A stretch of DNA of 64,000 bases, from NCBI RefSeq assembly GCF_001945395.1, contig NZ_MSXV01000007.1, forward strand, positions 1 to 64,000. The letters are read 5' to 3'. This document shows positions 17,000-26,775 of this stretch, piece after piece. The notes beneath the pieces were generated by a model. That model was given only the letters and a program-made list of their open reading frames with translations, made no database searches and had not been told where the DNA came from. The DNA is from Pseudomonas sp. PA15(2017) (GTDB lineage: Bacteria; Pseudomonadota; Gammaproteobacteria; Pseudomonadales; Pseudomonadaceae). The translations under genes and the position numbers were made by a program. The first letter of the stretch is position 1; every line of letters begins with the position of its first letter.

Positions 17000-17102
17000 C
17001 GGGAATCCTCACGCGGCAGGCAAATGCGAAAGAGGCGACTATAGCGCGCCCGGCGCATGGGTGTGAACGCGCCTGGGGTATTCAGTCATTGAATGGACGC
17101 GC

Positions 17103-18179
17103 TCAGGGTTCTTCAGCAGCGTCGCGTTCGAAACCACTGTTGAAGGCCTGCACGAAGCCGTTGCGCAGAATGCCGATGAATGCCTGGAAGGCGCTGACGT
17201 CTTGCTGTTTGGTGCTGCCGCGTAGCTCCACGCGGGTGGCGATCTGGTCCTGCGGGCGATTCTTCAGCACCTTCTCGCTGCCAGCGACCACCGCCTCCCA
17301 GATCGAGCGGAAGAAGCCCTTGTCGGCGTTCTCGACATCCTGCTGCCAGTCGAACACTTCGACGTTGCGCAGCAGTGGTTTGATGTAGCCGCTGAGCTGG
17401 GAGTCTTCGGCAAAGGCCTCGATGACGATATCGCCGGTGCCCGATTTGAAGTCGAACTTGCCGTACGCGTTGGCCAGGTCGTTCAGGCGCGGCAGTTCGA
17501 TATTGGTGGCCCGCACGCGGAACTCGAAATCCTGGAAGTTGTGGAAGGGGTCGAACACCGCACTGGCTTCCAGCGGCGCCTGATCCATCAGCTTGGCCTT
17601 GCCCTCGAAGCGCGCCACGCGATCGCCCTGTTCGTCGGCCACGTTGGTCAGGTTGTAGAGGCTGGCCTGGATATCGTTGGCCTTGAGCTTCACTGGCGGC
17701 GAGGCGTTGAAGTTGTAGAAACCCAGGGTGCCGTCGTTGACGCGTACCTCGTTGAGGGTGATGGGCAGCAGCTTGTCGAGCTGCTCGCGCCAGTCGGTGC
17801 CTTCACCGGTCTGCGAGTCTTCGCGGCTCTTGCCGTCGACGAAGTTCACCGCTGGCCGTTCGAACACCACTTGAGCAACCACGGCCCGTTTTTCCAGCAG
17901 CTCGTTCCAGCTTACCGAGATATCGATCTGCGGGGCGTCGACGAACGGCACCGGCAGCTCCTGGGTGACCTTGACGATGCGCAGGCCATTGATGCGATAG
18001 CCGCCGCGCCACAGCGCCACGTCGATATCGTCGATATGCCCACGGTAGTCGCCCATCTCGGCCAGCTTGTCGTTCAGGTAGTTGCGCACCATGTAAGGCA
18101 GGGCGATGTGCACGACCAGTATCAGGGCGAGCAGGCCGAGGCAGATCCACAGGGGCAGGCTGTAGCGACGTTTCATCAT
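17103..18179 (-). CDS. DUF748/AsmA-like membrane-anchored protein
   Basis: A protein of 358 residues with one N-terminal TM segment ([20 protein letters not shown]). A long periplasmic, beta-rich region follows in the pattern of DUF748/AsmA-like proteins: [17 protein letters not shown], then repeated strands with ISVSW and [13 protein letters not shown]. These proteins are linked to envelope lipid homeostasis in general; no precise role is shown for this one. Two adjacent ATG codons at 18179 and 18176 are possible starts. It is divergent from cysK, sharing a 130-bp promoter region. Confidence 0.82.
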   Translation of the reverse strand: MMKRRYSLPLWICLGLLALILVVHIALPYMVRNYLNDKLAEMGDYRGHIDDIDVALWRGGYRINGLRIVKVTQELPVPFVDAPQIDISVSWNELLEKRAVVAQVVFERPAVNFVDGKSREDSQTGEGTDWREQLDKLLPITLNEVRVNDGTLGFYNFNASPPVKLKANDIQASLYNLTNVADEQGDRVARFEGKAKLMDQAPLEASAVFDPFHNFQDFEFRVRATNIELPRLNDLANAYGKFDFKSGTGDIVIEAFAEDSQLSGYIKPLLRNVEVFDWQQDVENADKGFFRSIWEAVVAGSEKVLKNRPQDQIATRVELRGSTKQQDVSAFQAFIGILRNGFVQAFNSGFERDAAEEP

Positions 18180-18310
18180 GGGCGTCCGGTTACACGGTGT
18201 GTGGAGTGGACTGCTGCCGATCCGCCGGAGTTCGAATTTCCAGACGCTGGACGCGCCTGGGCTTGAGGCATAGGCTGACGAGCTCAGTCATGACAAGGAA
18301 CCGATACACC

Positions 18311-19285
<975 letters not shown>

Positions 19286-19301
19286 ATTTGCGCGACCAGA
19301 T

Positions 19302-19377
19302 CGTTCCCGGTGCTCCGCGTGGGAACGCCTTACGGGACGTTGGGTGGTCTGCCAATTGGTGGGCTTCAGCCCACCAA
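19302..19377. repeat. Two REP-like hairpins after cysK
   Basis: CGTTCCC/GGGAACG (19302-19308, 19321-19327) is followed by TTGGTGGGCT-TC-AGCCCACCAA (19356-19377), a perfect 10-bp dyad with a 2-nt centre. Both lie in the gap between convergent cysK and the DMT transporter gene. GTTCCCAC...GTGGGAAC and GGTGGGCTTTAGCCCACC types are frequent Pseudomonas intergenic repeats; here they may also serve as terminators. Confidence 0.65.
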
Positions 19378-19390
19378 AACCGCGCCTGCA

Positions 19391-20278
19391 TCAAGCCGGC
19401 ACCTTTGCTCCAGGTCGAACCACCAGCCACAACGCGATGGCGATCAGCACACCGCCGTACAGGTGCGCCCAGGACAGCGGCTCGCCGAGCAGCAGCGCAC
19501 CCCAGAGCACGCCGAAGATCGGGATCAAAAAGGTGGTGGTCGACGCTTTGATCGGCCCGATGTCGTTGAGCAGGCGGAAATACAGCACATAGGCGAAGGC
19601 CGTGCAGCCCAGTCCCAGGCCCAACAGCGATGCCCATTCCAGCCAGCCACCCCAACTGTGCGGAGCCTGCAGCGCCAGCGAGCCGGCGAACAGCGGCAGC
19701 AGAAACAGGCTGGCGCCCAGCAAACTGCCGAACGCGGTTAGGCGATTGTCCAGGCGTCCCGCTATCCAGCGCCGCGTCAGAAAACCCGCCACGCCGTAGC
19801 AGGCGGTCGCCAGCAGGCAGGCGAGGGCGCCCAGCAGCAAGCCCGTGTCCAGCTCTGCCGGCCCGCTGCGGGTCAGCACGGCGACACCGAACAGGCCCAG
19901 GGCGACACCGGCTGCGCGGCTCATCGTCATCGCTTCGGCGAAGAACAGGGTGCCGATCAGCACGCCCATCATCGGCGTGGTGGCATTGATGATCGCCGAG
20001 TAACCCGCCGGCAGCACCAGCGCGGCCATGCTGTACATGGCCGATGGAATGCCGGCATTGATTATTCCGAGTATCAGGCACAGGCCCAGCTTGCCTTGGA
20101 AATCCCACTTGACCCGCATCAGCAACAGGATCGCCAGCAGGCCCAGCATGGCGATCGAGGCGCGAAAGAACGCCGTCGGCATGCTGCCGATGACCGGCGC
20201 GACGATCCGCATGAACAGGAAGCTGGCGCCCCAGATCGCAGCGAGCAGCAGGAGGCGCAGCATGTCGGCAGGGCGCAA
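19391..20278 (-). CDS. EamA/DMT-family transporter
   Basis: An inner-membrane transporter of 295 residues with ten predicted TM segments in two EamA repeats. The first repeat begins LLLLAAIWGASFLFMRI and the second starts near LLLGALACLLATACYGVAG. The TTG at 20278 is preferred as start because GGGAG lies 6 nt upstream and it gives MRPADMLRLL, the usual short lead before TM1; an ATG at 20263 is the alternative. Drug/metabolite export is the family role; substrate unknown. It is divergent from the TonB receptor. Confidence 0.88.
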   Translation of the reverse strand: MRPADMLRLLLLAAIWGASFLFMRIVAPVIGSMPTAFFRASIAMLGLLAILLLMRVKWDFQGKLGLCLILGIINAGIPSAMYSMAALVLPAGYSAIINATTPMMGVLIGTLFFAEAMTMSRAAGVALGLFGVAVLTRSGPAELDTGLLLGALACLLATACYGVAGFLTRRWIAGRLDNRLTAFGSLLGASLFLLPLFAGSLALQAPHSWGGWLEWASLLGLGLGCTAFAYVLYFRLLNDIGPIKASTTTFLIPIFGVLWGALLLGEPLSWAHLYGGVLIAIALWLVVRPGAKVPA

Positions 20279-20605
20279 GGCAGGCTCCCATCGAAGAATG
20301 AAGGGCGGCAGTGTTGCTGGATGATGCACGCAAGGCAAGCTCACCGTTGGCCGGTATGGGCTGACCGTCGCACTGCGCGGCGTGCCCAGGGTTGCGCGTC
20401 CGGGCGTGCGGCAGTCATCCGGCACTACTGTTTGAACGACCGCGTTGGCCTACGGGTCGCACCTCAGGCCTGCAACGGTCACAATGGCGGACTTTGCGAC
20501 CGTGTGGCTGAGCTGGCCAGCGGTCAGGTCTCCCGCCATGCCCGGACCATCCGATCCGGGTTACTGCGCCACGGGGTACCGAGTCGAACTATTAAAGGAT
20601 CTTCC
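20279..20605. other. Divergent intergenic region before the TonB-dependent receptor
   Basis: This 327-bp gap lies between the DMT transporter and the receptor. I see no Fur-like, Zur-like or confident riboswitch sequence in it. Several GC-rich short dyads are present, but none has a clear terminator tail. The receptor start is preceded by AAAGGAT. How the receptor is regulated cannot be read from this sequence. Confidence 0.5.
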
Positions 20606-22777
20606 ATGAGCTGTAGCCCCCCATCGCGCACCTTCGAACTTTCCCGTCTGAGTAGGGCCATCGTGCTGTGCAGCTGCGCGGCTGCTGGTACAACGCAAGC
20701 GCAGGAGGCTGCTGGCAGCCTGGTGCTCGAACCCAGCGTGATAAGTGGTTCGCGCAGCGCGGCGCAGCGTTTCGACCTGCCGTTCTCGGTGGACAGCATC
20801 GACCGCGAGCAGATCAGCGACGGCCAGTTGGGCATCAATGCTTCCGAGGTGCTGACGCGGGTGCCTGGGCTGGTTGTGCAGAATCGCCAGAACTATGCCC
20901 AGGATCTGCAGATATCTTCCCGTGGTTTCGGTGCGCGCTCGGCCTTTGGCGTGCGTGGGCTGAAGTTGATCAGCGACGGCATTCCCGCCAGCACCCCGGA
21001 CGGCCAGGGCCAGGCGGCGACCTTCAACCTCGACACCGCAGAGCGCATCGAGGTACTGCGCGGGCCGGCTTCCACGTTGTACGGCAGTAACGCCGGTGGG
21101 GTGATCCAGGTGTTCTCCAGGGACGGTGTCGGCCGACCGCGGGTGGGCGCCGAGACATTGATCGGCAGCGATGGCATGACTCGCAATCATCTTACCGCCG
21201 AAGGCGAGGCGGACGGCGTCGGCTTCGTGCTCGATGCCTCGCGCATGGACACCGATGGCTATCGTGACCACAGCTCGGCGCGCCGCGATCAGACCTTCGC
21301 CAAGCTCAACTTCAAGCCCGATGAAGACAGCAAGCTGGCGCTGATCTACAGCAGCCTGGAGCAGAACGGTACGCAGGATCCGCTTGGACAGGCTTGGGAG
21401 GCTTACAAGGCGGATCCGCGGTCGGTTGCTTCAAATGCTACTCGGTACAATACGCGTAAGAGTATCGATCACCAGCAGATGGGCGCGAATTATGAGCGCT
21501 ATTTTGATGACTCCACATTGCAACTAACGGCGTATGCAGGTAAACGCCGTGTCGTTCAATATCTGGCCATTCCGATCGAACTCCCTTCTGGGCCGGGTGC
21601 AAACCCCGTCAATCCGCAAGCCAATCCTCGTCATAGTGGTGGGGTCGTCGGTTTCGAGCGGGAGTTTCATGGTGGCAGCGTACGCTGGCTTCAACCAGTG
21701 GACGGCGTTACCGGCAACCTTCAACTAGTCTTTGGTTTGGACTACGACCAGAGTCGGGATGATCGAAAGGGCTACGAAAACTTCGTTGGCACCCTGCCTG
21801 ATGTCACTCGTGGAGTTAAAGGCAACTTGCGCCGCGATGAAGTGGATACCGTTACCAGCCTGGATCCCTACGCCCAGGCCACCTGGACCATCGGCGACTG
21901 GACCCTGCAGGGTGGCTTGCGCTACAGCACCGTTGAGGTGGATGTCGATGACAAGTACATCGTCGGTGCCAATGGTGACGACAGCGGCACCAGGCGTTAC
22001 GAGAAGGCCACGCCATCGGTCAGCATCGGCTACGCCTTCACGCCTGACCTGAACGGCTACATCAGTGTCGGCAAGGGCTTCGAGACGCCCAGCCAGGCAG
22101 AGCTGGCCTATTCCCAAGGAAACGCAGGTTTCAACTACGGCCTCGAACCTTCGGAAAGCACCCAATATGAAGTCGGCCTGAAGGCTCGCGTCGCAGGTGA
22201 TACCCGTATCAACGCTGCGATCTTCCAGATCAATACCGATGACGAGATCGTCGTGCTGGAAAACAGCGGCGGCCGCACCAGCTACCAGAACGCCAGCAAA
22301 ACCCTGCGCCGCGGTTTCGAGCTGGGCGTCGAGAGCCAGCTCAATGAGCAGTGGTCGGCAGCACTGGCCTACACCTATCTGGCTGCGACTTATGATTCGC
22401 GCTTCGTCGCAGGGAGCAACACCATCGACAAGGGTAACAACCTGCCCGGCGTGCCGCGCACCACGTTGTTTGGCGAGCTGGCCTGGAAGCCGGTCGATGG
22501 CATCAGCACCGCGCTCGAGGGGCTTTATCGCAGCAAGGTGTATGTGGAAGACACCAATACCGAAAGAGCTGCGCCGAGCTATGCGGTATTCAACTGGCGG
22601 ACTCGCTTCGAGCAGCGCTTCGGCCCCTGGAAGACCCATCAGACCCTGCGGTTGGACAACCTTGCCGACAAGCACTATGTCGGCTCGGTAATCGTTGGTG
22701 ACGGTAATGGCCGTTTTTACGAAGCAGCGCCAGGGCGCTCCTGGTACGCCGGTGCTGGCGTCGAGTATCAGTTTTGA
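20606..22777 (+). CDS. TonB-dependent outer membrane receptor
   Basis: A ligand-gated outer-membrane transporter of 723 residues. The signal peptide (AIVLCSCAAAGTTQAQ) is followed by the plug domain: SDGQLGINASEVLTRVPGL, RGFGARSAFGVRG and the conserved AERIEVLRGPASTLYGSNAGGVI. A 22-strand barrel ends in aromatic Phe (AGVEYQF). The plug resembles ferric-siderophore/catecholate receptors, but there is no sigma/anti-sigma pair or biosynthesis gene nearby, so the ligand is unknown. The middle part (about 21410-21830) has visibly lower GC and less biased codons than the flanks, consistent with exchange of exposed-loop DNA. ATG at 20606 with AAAGGAT upstream. Confidence 0.92.
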   Translation: MSCSPPSRTFELSRLSRAIVLCSCAAAGTTQAQEAAGSLVLEPSVISGSRSAAQRFDLPFSVDSIDREQISDGQLGINASEVLTRVPGLVVQNRQNYAQDLQISSRGFGARSAFGVRGLKLISDGIPASTPDGQGQAATFNLDTAERIEVLRGPASTLYGSNAGGVIQVFSRDGVGRPRVGAETLIGSDGMTRNHLTAEGEADGVGFVLDASRMDTDGYRDHSSARRDQTFAKLNFKPDEDSKLALIYSSLEQNGTQDPLGQAWEAYKADPRSVASNATRYNTRKSIDHQQMGANYERYFDDSTLQLTAYAGKRRVVQYLAIPIELPSGPGANPVNPQANPRHSGGVVGFEREFHGGSVRWLQPVDGVTGNLQLVFGLDYDQSRDDRKGYENFVGTLPDVTRGVKGNLRRDEVDTVTSLDPYAQATWTIGDWTLQGGLRYSTVEVDVDDKYIVGANGDDSGTRRYEKATPSVSIGYAFTPDLNGYISVGKGFETPSQAELAYSQGNAGFNYGLEPSESTQYEVGLKARVAGDTRINAAIFQINTDDEIVVLENSGGRTSYQNASKTLRRGFELGVESQLNEQWSAALAYTYLAATYDSRFVAGSNTIDKGNNLPGVPRTTLFGELAWKPVDGISTALEGLYRSKVYVEDTNTERAAPSYAVFNWRTRFEQRFGPWKTHQTLRLDNLADKHYVGSVIVGDGNGRFYEAAPGRSWYAGAGVEYQF

Positions 22778-22807
22778 GTACGGCGGCGCGAGCATCCCGG
22801 TAAGGCG

Positions 22808-22832
22808 ACGCCGCTGCGTTCGCGGCGTTCCT
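22808..22832 (+). terminator. Probable terminator after the TonB receptor
   Basis: The 7-bp stem ACGCCGC/GCGGCGT (22808-22814, 22822-22828) is followed by the short T-bearing tail TCCTTAGG. It lies 31 bp past the receptor stop. The T-run is weak. Confidence 0.45.
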
Positions 22833-22963
22833 TAGGAGATTAGGCGACGGTCGGTAGCGACTTGCAACGCTTTGAGGTTGCCTGGCTCTCCACTCCCGCT
22901 CAGGTTTCAGCTACTCTGAAATCAAGCGGTCACCATAGCCGCGCGTAGTTCGAGGAAATCCTT

Positions 22964-23089
22964 ATGAAAGCCTGGTTCGAAAAGATCACTGCCCAGCTCA
23001 ACGCGCTGTCCGCCCCGCGCATGCAGCCCATCCCAATCCGTAGCGACCAGCAACGCCGACTGGCCGAAGAGCGCCGTCGCCGCCGCTGA
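22964..23089 (+). CDS. 41-residue basic microprotein
   Basis: A short frame encoding 41 residues, beginning MKAWFEKITAQLNAL and ending in a run of Arg (EERRRRR). The centre MQPIPIRSDQQRR recalls a group of tiny Pseudomonas proteins with a QPIPV/IR core that I remember only loosely. GAGGAAA lies 6 nt before the ATG, which supports translation. An amphipathic N-terminal helix plus a basic tail suggests nucleic-acid or membrane contact, but this is inference. It stands alone between the TonB receptor and aer. Confidence 0.6.
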   Translation: MKAWFEKITAQLNALSAPRMQPIPIRSDQQRRLAEERRRRR

Positions 23090-23554
23090 TTACCTGCGCG
23101 TACCCCTCGATGAGCGTCATTCGCGACGCTCGTCATAGATCGCCACGCACTCGAGGTGTTTGGTGCTCTTTTTCTTTTTTAGCGAATAACCTGTCTAACA
23201 GGCCTTTGTTCATGCATTGGCCGGTTTTTGCGTGTGTTGCTAATTTCTCCAGATCCTTTTTCGAATAGTGCCCGTCAGGCGCATTAGTGGTCTGCGCCCG
23301 GTGACTGCAAAGCTAAAACGAAATTGGTTCGCGCCGCCTCAAGTCATCGGACCTCTTGCCGACAAAGTGAATAGTCCTGTTCTTGGGCGGAGGCGGGGGT
23401 GTGGCAAGGTGCCGTCGGGCCAAATTCCATGCCTTCTCTCCATGCTTCGAGCGATTGCAGACCAACCGCTTTCCCGTGCTGCCACAGTAGTTTGCTGTGC
23501 TAGACATCGTGGAGTGGCAAGGACGTACCCTTCACGTATCAAAGGATCGCAACC
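23090..23554. other. Intergenic region upstream of aer
   Basis: This 465-bp gap has an imperfect hairpin just after the microprotein (GATGAGCGTC/GACGCTCGTC, near 23108-23134) and an AT-rich patch with long T-runs (about 23159-23260). The aer sigma-28 promoter lies at 23338-23365. Open frames here overlap low-complexity leader and lack ribosome sites, so no gene is called. No ANR/FNR box (TTGAT-N4-ATCAA) was found. Confidence 0.55.
23338..23365 (+). promoter_or_regulatory. Sigma-28 (FliA) promoter of aer
   Basis: CTCAAG (TCAAG at 23339-23343), 14 nt, then GCCGACAA (23358-23365). This equals the FliA spacing TAAAG-N14-GCCGATAA, with 7 of 8 matches in the -10 element. Transcription would start near 23373, about 180 nt before the aer ATG. 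Confidence 0.7.
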
Positions 23555-25120
23555 ATGCGTCAGAATCTGCCGGTGACTCAACGGGAAAGGACTTTTCCCG
23601 GCAATGAGCGGTTGATTTCCACCACTGATCTGAACAGCAAGATCACTTACTGCAACGATGCTTTCGTGGCCATCAGCGGGTTCACCCGCGAAGAGTTGAT
23701 CGGCCAGCCGCACAACCTGGTACGCCATCCCGATATGCCACCTGCGGTGTTCGGCCATATGTGGGACACCATCAAGCAGGGCAAGCCCTGGATGGGTATC
23801 GTCAAGAATCGCTCGAAGAACGGCGACTTCTATTGGGTCAGCGCCTATGTCACGCCGATCTACCAGAACGGCCAGGTTGCCGGTTACGAGTCGGTACGTT
23901 CGTTGCCCACCGAAGAGCAGAAACGTCGCGCTGAAGCCTTGTACGCGCGGTTGCGCGCTGGCAAGCCGCCGGTGCCGAAAATCGAGCATCTTACTTACGA
24001 TTTGATTCGTTCCTGGCCGCTGATCATCGCCGCGCTGATTATTCTGGCCGCCCAGACCATGCTTTCCGGGATATGGCTGGCGCTGTTGGTGGCTGCGGTA
24101 ATGGCCGCGCTGGGCTCCTATCAGCTGTACAGCAAGCGCGCGTTGATCCGTCGGACCCTGGGTGAGCACCCCAAGGCCTTCACCAGCGGCCTGGTGGCGC
24201 TTACCTACAGCGACAACCGCGGTGCTCAGGCGCTGCTCGACATGGCCATGATCAGCGAGGAGGCCCGCCTGCAGACGGCCCTTACGCGCCTCGAGGATGC
24301 CGGTGTCAACGTCAAGCGGCAGGCGGCCCAGGCTGCCGGCTTTTCGCGCGCCGGGGCGGAGATGCTCGACCAGCAGCGCAGCGAAACCGACCAGTCGGCG
24401 ACAGCCATCAATCAGATGGCCGCCACCATTCAGGAAGTCACTCAGAACGTACAGAGCACCAGCCACGCCGCCGAGGAGGCGGATCGCCTGGCCAGGGAAG
24501 GGCGGCAACTGGCGGGCGGCAGCCTGGAGTCCATGCAGCACATGGCCAAGGCCGTGGTGGATATCGGCCAGGCGGTAAACGATCTGGCCAACTCGACGCA
24601 GTCGATCGGCAGCGTAGCCGATGTGATCACCTCGATTGCCGAGCAGACCAACCTGCTCGCGCTCAACGCAGCCATCGAGGCGGCGCGTGCGGGCGAGCAG
24701 GGGCGTGGTTTTGCCGTGGTGGCCGATGAAGTGCGTTCGCTCGCCTCGCGTACCCGAGAGTCGACCCAGCAGATCCACCAGATCATCGCCTCGCTGCGGG
24801 CCGGTGCCGAGCGTGCCGTCGTCACGGCCGGGCGGGGCGAGGAAATTTCCCGGGAAAGCGTACAGAGCGTGGAGGCGGTGCGTATCGCCCTGGATGGCAT
24901 CAGCGAGTCGGTGAGCCGCATCAGCGGCATGAGCCAGCAGATCGCGGCAGCCTCCGAAGAGCAGGGCCAGGTGGCGGACGACATCAGCCGGCAGATCACC
25001 CGCATCGCCCAGCTTTCCGAGCAGGGCGCCGAACAGGCCCATCAAGGGGCGGCGATTGGCAAGGAGCTGGAAAGCATGGCCGATTACCTGCATAGCCTGG
25101 CCGAGCGCTTCAACCGCTGA
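23555..25120 (+). CDS. aer: Aerotaxis receptor Aer (PAS-type methyl-accepting chemotaxis protein)
   Basis: A 521-residue chemoreceptor that reads redox or energy state through an N-terminal PAS domain (about 20-110). The FAD-Aer hallmark is [21 protein letters not shown]. One hydrophobic hairpin follows (about 155-200, [13 protein letters not shown] and [16 protein letters not shown]) with no periplasmic domain. Then comes a cytoplasmic signalling domain with the conserved tip [20 protein letters not shown]. No C-terminal CheR-binding pentapeptide is seen. The sequence and length match Pseudomonas Aer. ATG at 23555 has AAAGGA 8 nt upstream. A sigma-28 promoter upstream ties it to late flagellar genes, like fliA in this window. 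Confidence 0.93.
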   Translation: MRQNLPVTQRERTFPGNERLISTTDLNSKITYCNDAFVAISGFTREELIGQPHNLVRHPDMPPAVFGHMWDTIKQGKPWMGIVKNRSKNGDFYWVSAYVTPIYQNGQVAGYESVRSLPTEEQKRRAEALYARLRAGKPPVPKIEHLTYDLIRSWPLIIAALIILAAQTMLSGIWLALLVAAVMAALGSYQLYSKRALIRRTLGEHPKAFTSGLVALTYSDNRGAQALLDMAMISEEARLQTALTRLEDAGVNVKRQAAQAAGFSRAGAEMLDQQRSETDQSATAINQMAATIQEVTQNVQSTSHAAEEADRLAREGRQLAGGSLESMQHMAKAVVDIGQAVNDLANSTQSIGSVADVITSIAEQTNLLALNAAIEAARAGEQGRGFAVVADEVRSLASRTRESTQQIHQIIASLRAGAERAVVTAGRGEEISRESVQSVEAVRIALDGISESVSRISGMSQQIAAASEEQGQVADDISRQITRIAQLSEQGAEQAHQGAAIGKELESMADYLHSLAERFNR

Positions 25121-25181
25121 CCTACTGCCTCGGCTGCGCGGCGTGTGCTGTGGCACACTGCGCGGCCGAGGAGACCCGCCT

Positions 25182-25781
25182 ATGCCACGCCCCCGTTGTA
25201 GCCGCTGCAGGCGCCCAGCCAGCCACTGCCTGTGCACCTTGATTCCCGACTTGCCGAGCCGAACCGAGGTGCTGGTGCTGCAGCACTCCGATGAAGTCGA
25301 TCATGCGCTCAATACCGCGAACCTTGCGGTGTTGGGGCTGCGCAATGCAGCGTTGTGGGTGGGCGAGGTATTCGCAGCGCTACCGGATTGGCTGGCGGAG
25401 CCCGGTTATCGCCCCTGCCTGCTGTTCCCAGGTGAGCAGGCGCGCCCGATCAACGAGCTTTGCGCCGATGACGACCGACGCCCCATGCGCGTGGTGGTGC
25501 CCGATGGCACCTGGCGCAAGGCACGCAAGCTTGTCTACCTGAATCCGGCGCTGCAAGCGTTGCCGCGGGTGACCCTGCTCGATGCGCCGCCATCGCGCTA
25601 CCGGCTGCGCAAGGCGTCGATGGAGGGATCGCTGTCGACCCTGGAGGCGATAGTCGAGGTGCTGAACGTCCTGGAGGCGCCTGGCGATTATCGTGAATTG
25701 CTCAAACCCTTCGATGCATTGATCGAAGGGCAGATCGCGGCGATGGGCGAGGCCACCTTCCGACGCAACCACTCACGCTGA
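25182..25781 (+). CDS. DTW-domain tRNA-uridine aminocarboxypropyltransferase
   Basis: A protein of 199 residues of the DTW/TapT (YfiP) family. The E. coli member adds 3-amino-3-carboxypropyl to a tRNA uridine (acp3U47). The N-terminal zinc-type cluster CSRCRRPASHCLC is present, and the family motif appears as PDGTWRKARKL. ATG at 25182 has GAGGAG 8 nt upstream; the frame upstream overlaps aer and is not used. It ends inside a hairpin shared with the convergent pirin gene. Confidence 0.9.
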   Translation: MPRPRCSRCRRPASHCLCTLIPDLPSRTEVLVLQHSDEVDHALNTANLAVLGLRNAALWVGEVFAALPDWLAEPGYRPCLLFPGEQARPINELCADDDRRPMRVVVPDGTWRKARKLVYLNPALQALPRVTLLDAPPSRYRLRKASMEGSLSTLEAIVEVLNVLEAPGDYRELLKPFDALIEGQIAAMGEATFRRNHSR

Positions 25782-25799
25782 GCGGCGATAACCGCTCAG
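25778..25799. terminator. Shared hairpin between convergent DTW and pirin genes
   Basis: The 8-bp perfect stem CTGAGCGG/CCGCTCAG (25778-25785, 25792-25799) has loop CGATAA. It contains the stop codons of both genes. No long T-run on either side, so efficiency is uncertain. Confidence 0.5.
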
Positions 25800-26644
25800 G
25801 CGAAGCTGCCGTCACGGAAGTCGCGCAGCGCCTGCTCGATCTCTTCCCGGCTGTTCATCACGAACGGGCCGTACTGCACGATCGGCTCACTCAACGGTTT
25901 GCCTGCGATCAGCAGCACGCTGGCGCCGCTGGCACTGCTGATCGACAGCTCGCCTTGGTCGTCCAGGCGCACCAGGCGGCCGGCTTGTACCTCATGGCTC
26001 TCTTGAATGTGTGCCTCACCCGCGTAGACGTAAAGCAAGGCACGGTGACCCGCGGGAAGTTCCGGGCGCACACGGCTGCCGGCAGGCAGGCGCAGGTCGA
26101 GAATATGCGGCTCGGTATGGGGACGCTGCACGGCGCCGACCTGGCGGTGCTCGCCTTCGACGAAGGCGCCAGCGATGGCCACCACCTCGACGCCCTGATC
26201 GGTGTGCAGGCGCGGAATCTGCGCGTTGGGAATATCGCGATAGGCCGGATCGGCCATCTTGTCGCGGCCCGGCAGATTCAACCAGAGCTGGAAGCCGCGC
26301 ATGGCGCCCCGTTCCTGTTCGGGCATCTCGCTGTGAATGATGCCCCGGGCGGCGGTCATCCACTGCACGTCGCCGCCTTTCAGCAGGCCCACGTTGCCAA
26401 GGTGATCCTCGTGGCGCATGCGGCCCTCGAGCATGTAGGTGATGGTCTCGAAGCCACGGTGCGGGTGGGGCGGGAAGCCAGCGATGTAATCGTCGGCATT
26501 GTCGGTGCTGAATTCGTCGAGCATCAGGAACGGATCGAAACGTTCGATGCCGGCGCCACCAATGACGCGATTCAGGCGCACGCCAGCACCATCGGAGGCA
26601 GGCTGACCGGGTTGAACGGCGAGAGCGCGGCGTAGCGGGTTCAT
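25796..26644 (-). CDS. Pirin-family protein
   Basis: A bicupin protein of 282 residues. The metal-binding cupin motif is seen in PHPHRGFETITYMLEG (two His) and in the GIIHSEMP segment. Bacterial pirins include quercetin dioxygenase-like enzymes and regulators of central metabolism; which applies here is not visible. The start at 26644 (MNPLRRALAV) has GGGAG 8-9 nt upstream and gives the usual length; ATG codons at 26677 and 26692 would add a short non-family lead. The 12-bp palindromic motif at 26730-26741 lies about 90 bp upstream and is a likely operator. Confidence 0.9.
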   Translation of the reverse strand: MNPLRRALAVQPGQPASDGAGVRLNRVIGGAGIERFDPFLMLDEFSTDNADDYIAGFPPHPHRGFETITYMLEGRMRHEDHLGNVGLLKGGDVQWMTAARGIIHSEMPEQERGAMRGFQLWLNLPGRDKMADPAYRDIPNAQIPRLHTDQGVEVVAIAGAFVEGEHRQVGAVQRPHTEPHILDLRLPAGSRVRPELPAGHRALLYVYAGEAHIQESHEVQAGRLVRLDDQGELSISSASGASVLLIAGKPLSEPIVQYGPFVMNSREEIEQALRDFRDGSFA

Positions 26645-26723
26645 CTGGCTGGCTCCCGTTGAAAACGAAGTGTCCATGGTAGGCCAGCCCAACTGTCGAA
26701 TGGTTGGGAAAAGATCAACTCAT

Positions 26724-26744
26724 CTATCGATAAAGTCGATATAG
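26724..26744 (-). promoter_or_regulatory. Candidate operator upstream of pirin, copy 2 of shared motif
   Basis: CTATCGATAAAGTCGATATAG holds the inverted repeat TATCGA-N5-TCGATA. Read on the reverse strand, TATCGACTTTAT (26741-26730) is identical to 8541-8552. It lies about 90 bp before the pirin start, a position typical for a LysR-type activator. No regulator gene is adjacent. Confidence 0.5.
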
Positions 26745-26775
26745 CGAGCGGCGCCAAGGGCGCCGCCTGCGCGCG

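Noticed and set aside
20426..20605. Cobalamin or TPP riboswitch upstream of the TonB receptor
   Set aside because: A GGTCAGGTCTCCCGCC stretch looked like part of a B12-type core, but the orientation and the other conserved boxes do not fit. A covariance search (Rfam cobalamin/TPP) would decide; a hit on the plus strand would revive it.
23268..23576. Possible 102-residue gene before aer
   Set aside because: It overlaps the aer start and spans its sigma-28 promoter; no ribosome site or protein features.
25145..25165. Sigma-54-like TGGCACACTGC before the DTW gene
   Set aside because: The spacing to a GC pair is not 10 nt (GG falls there instead), and the bases form a small local dyad; no flagellar link.
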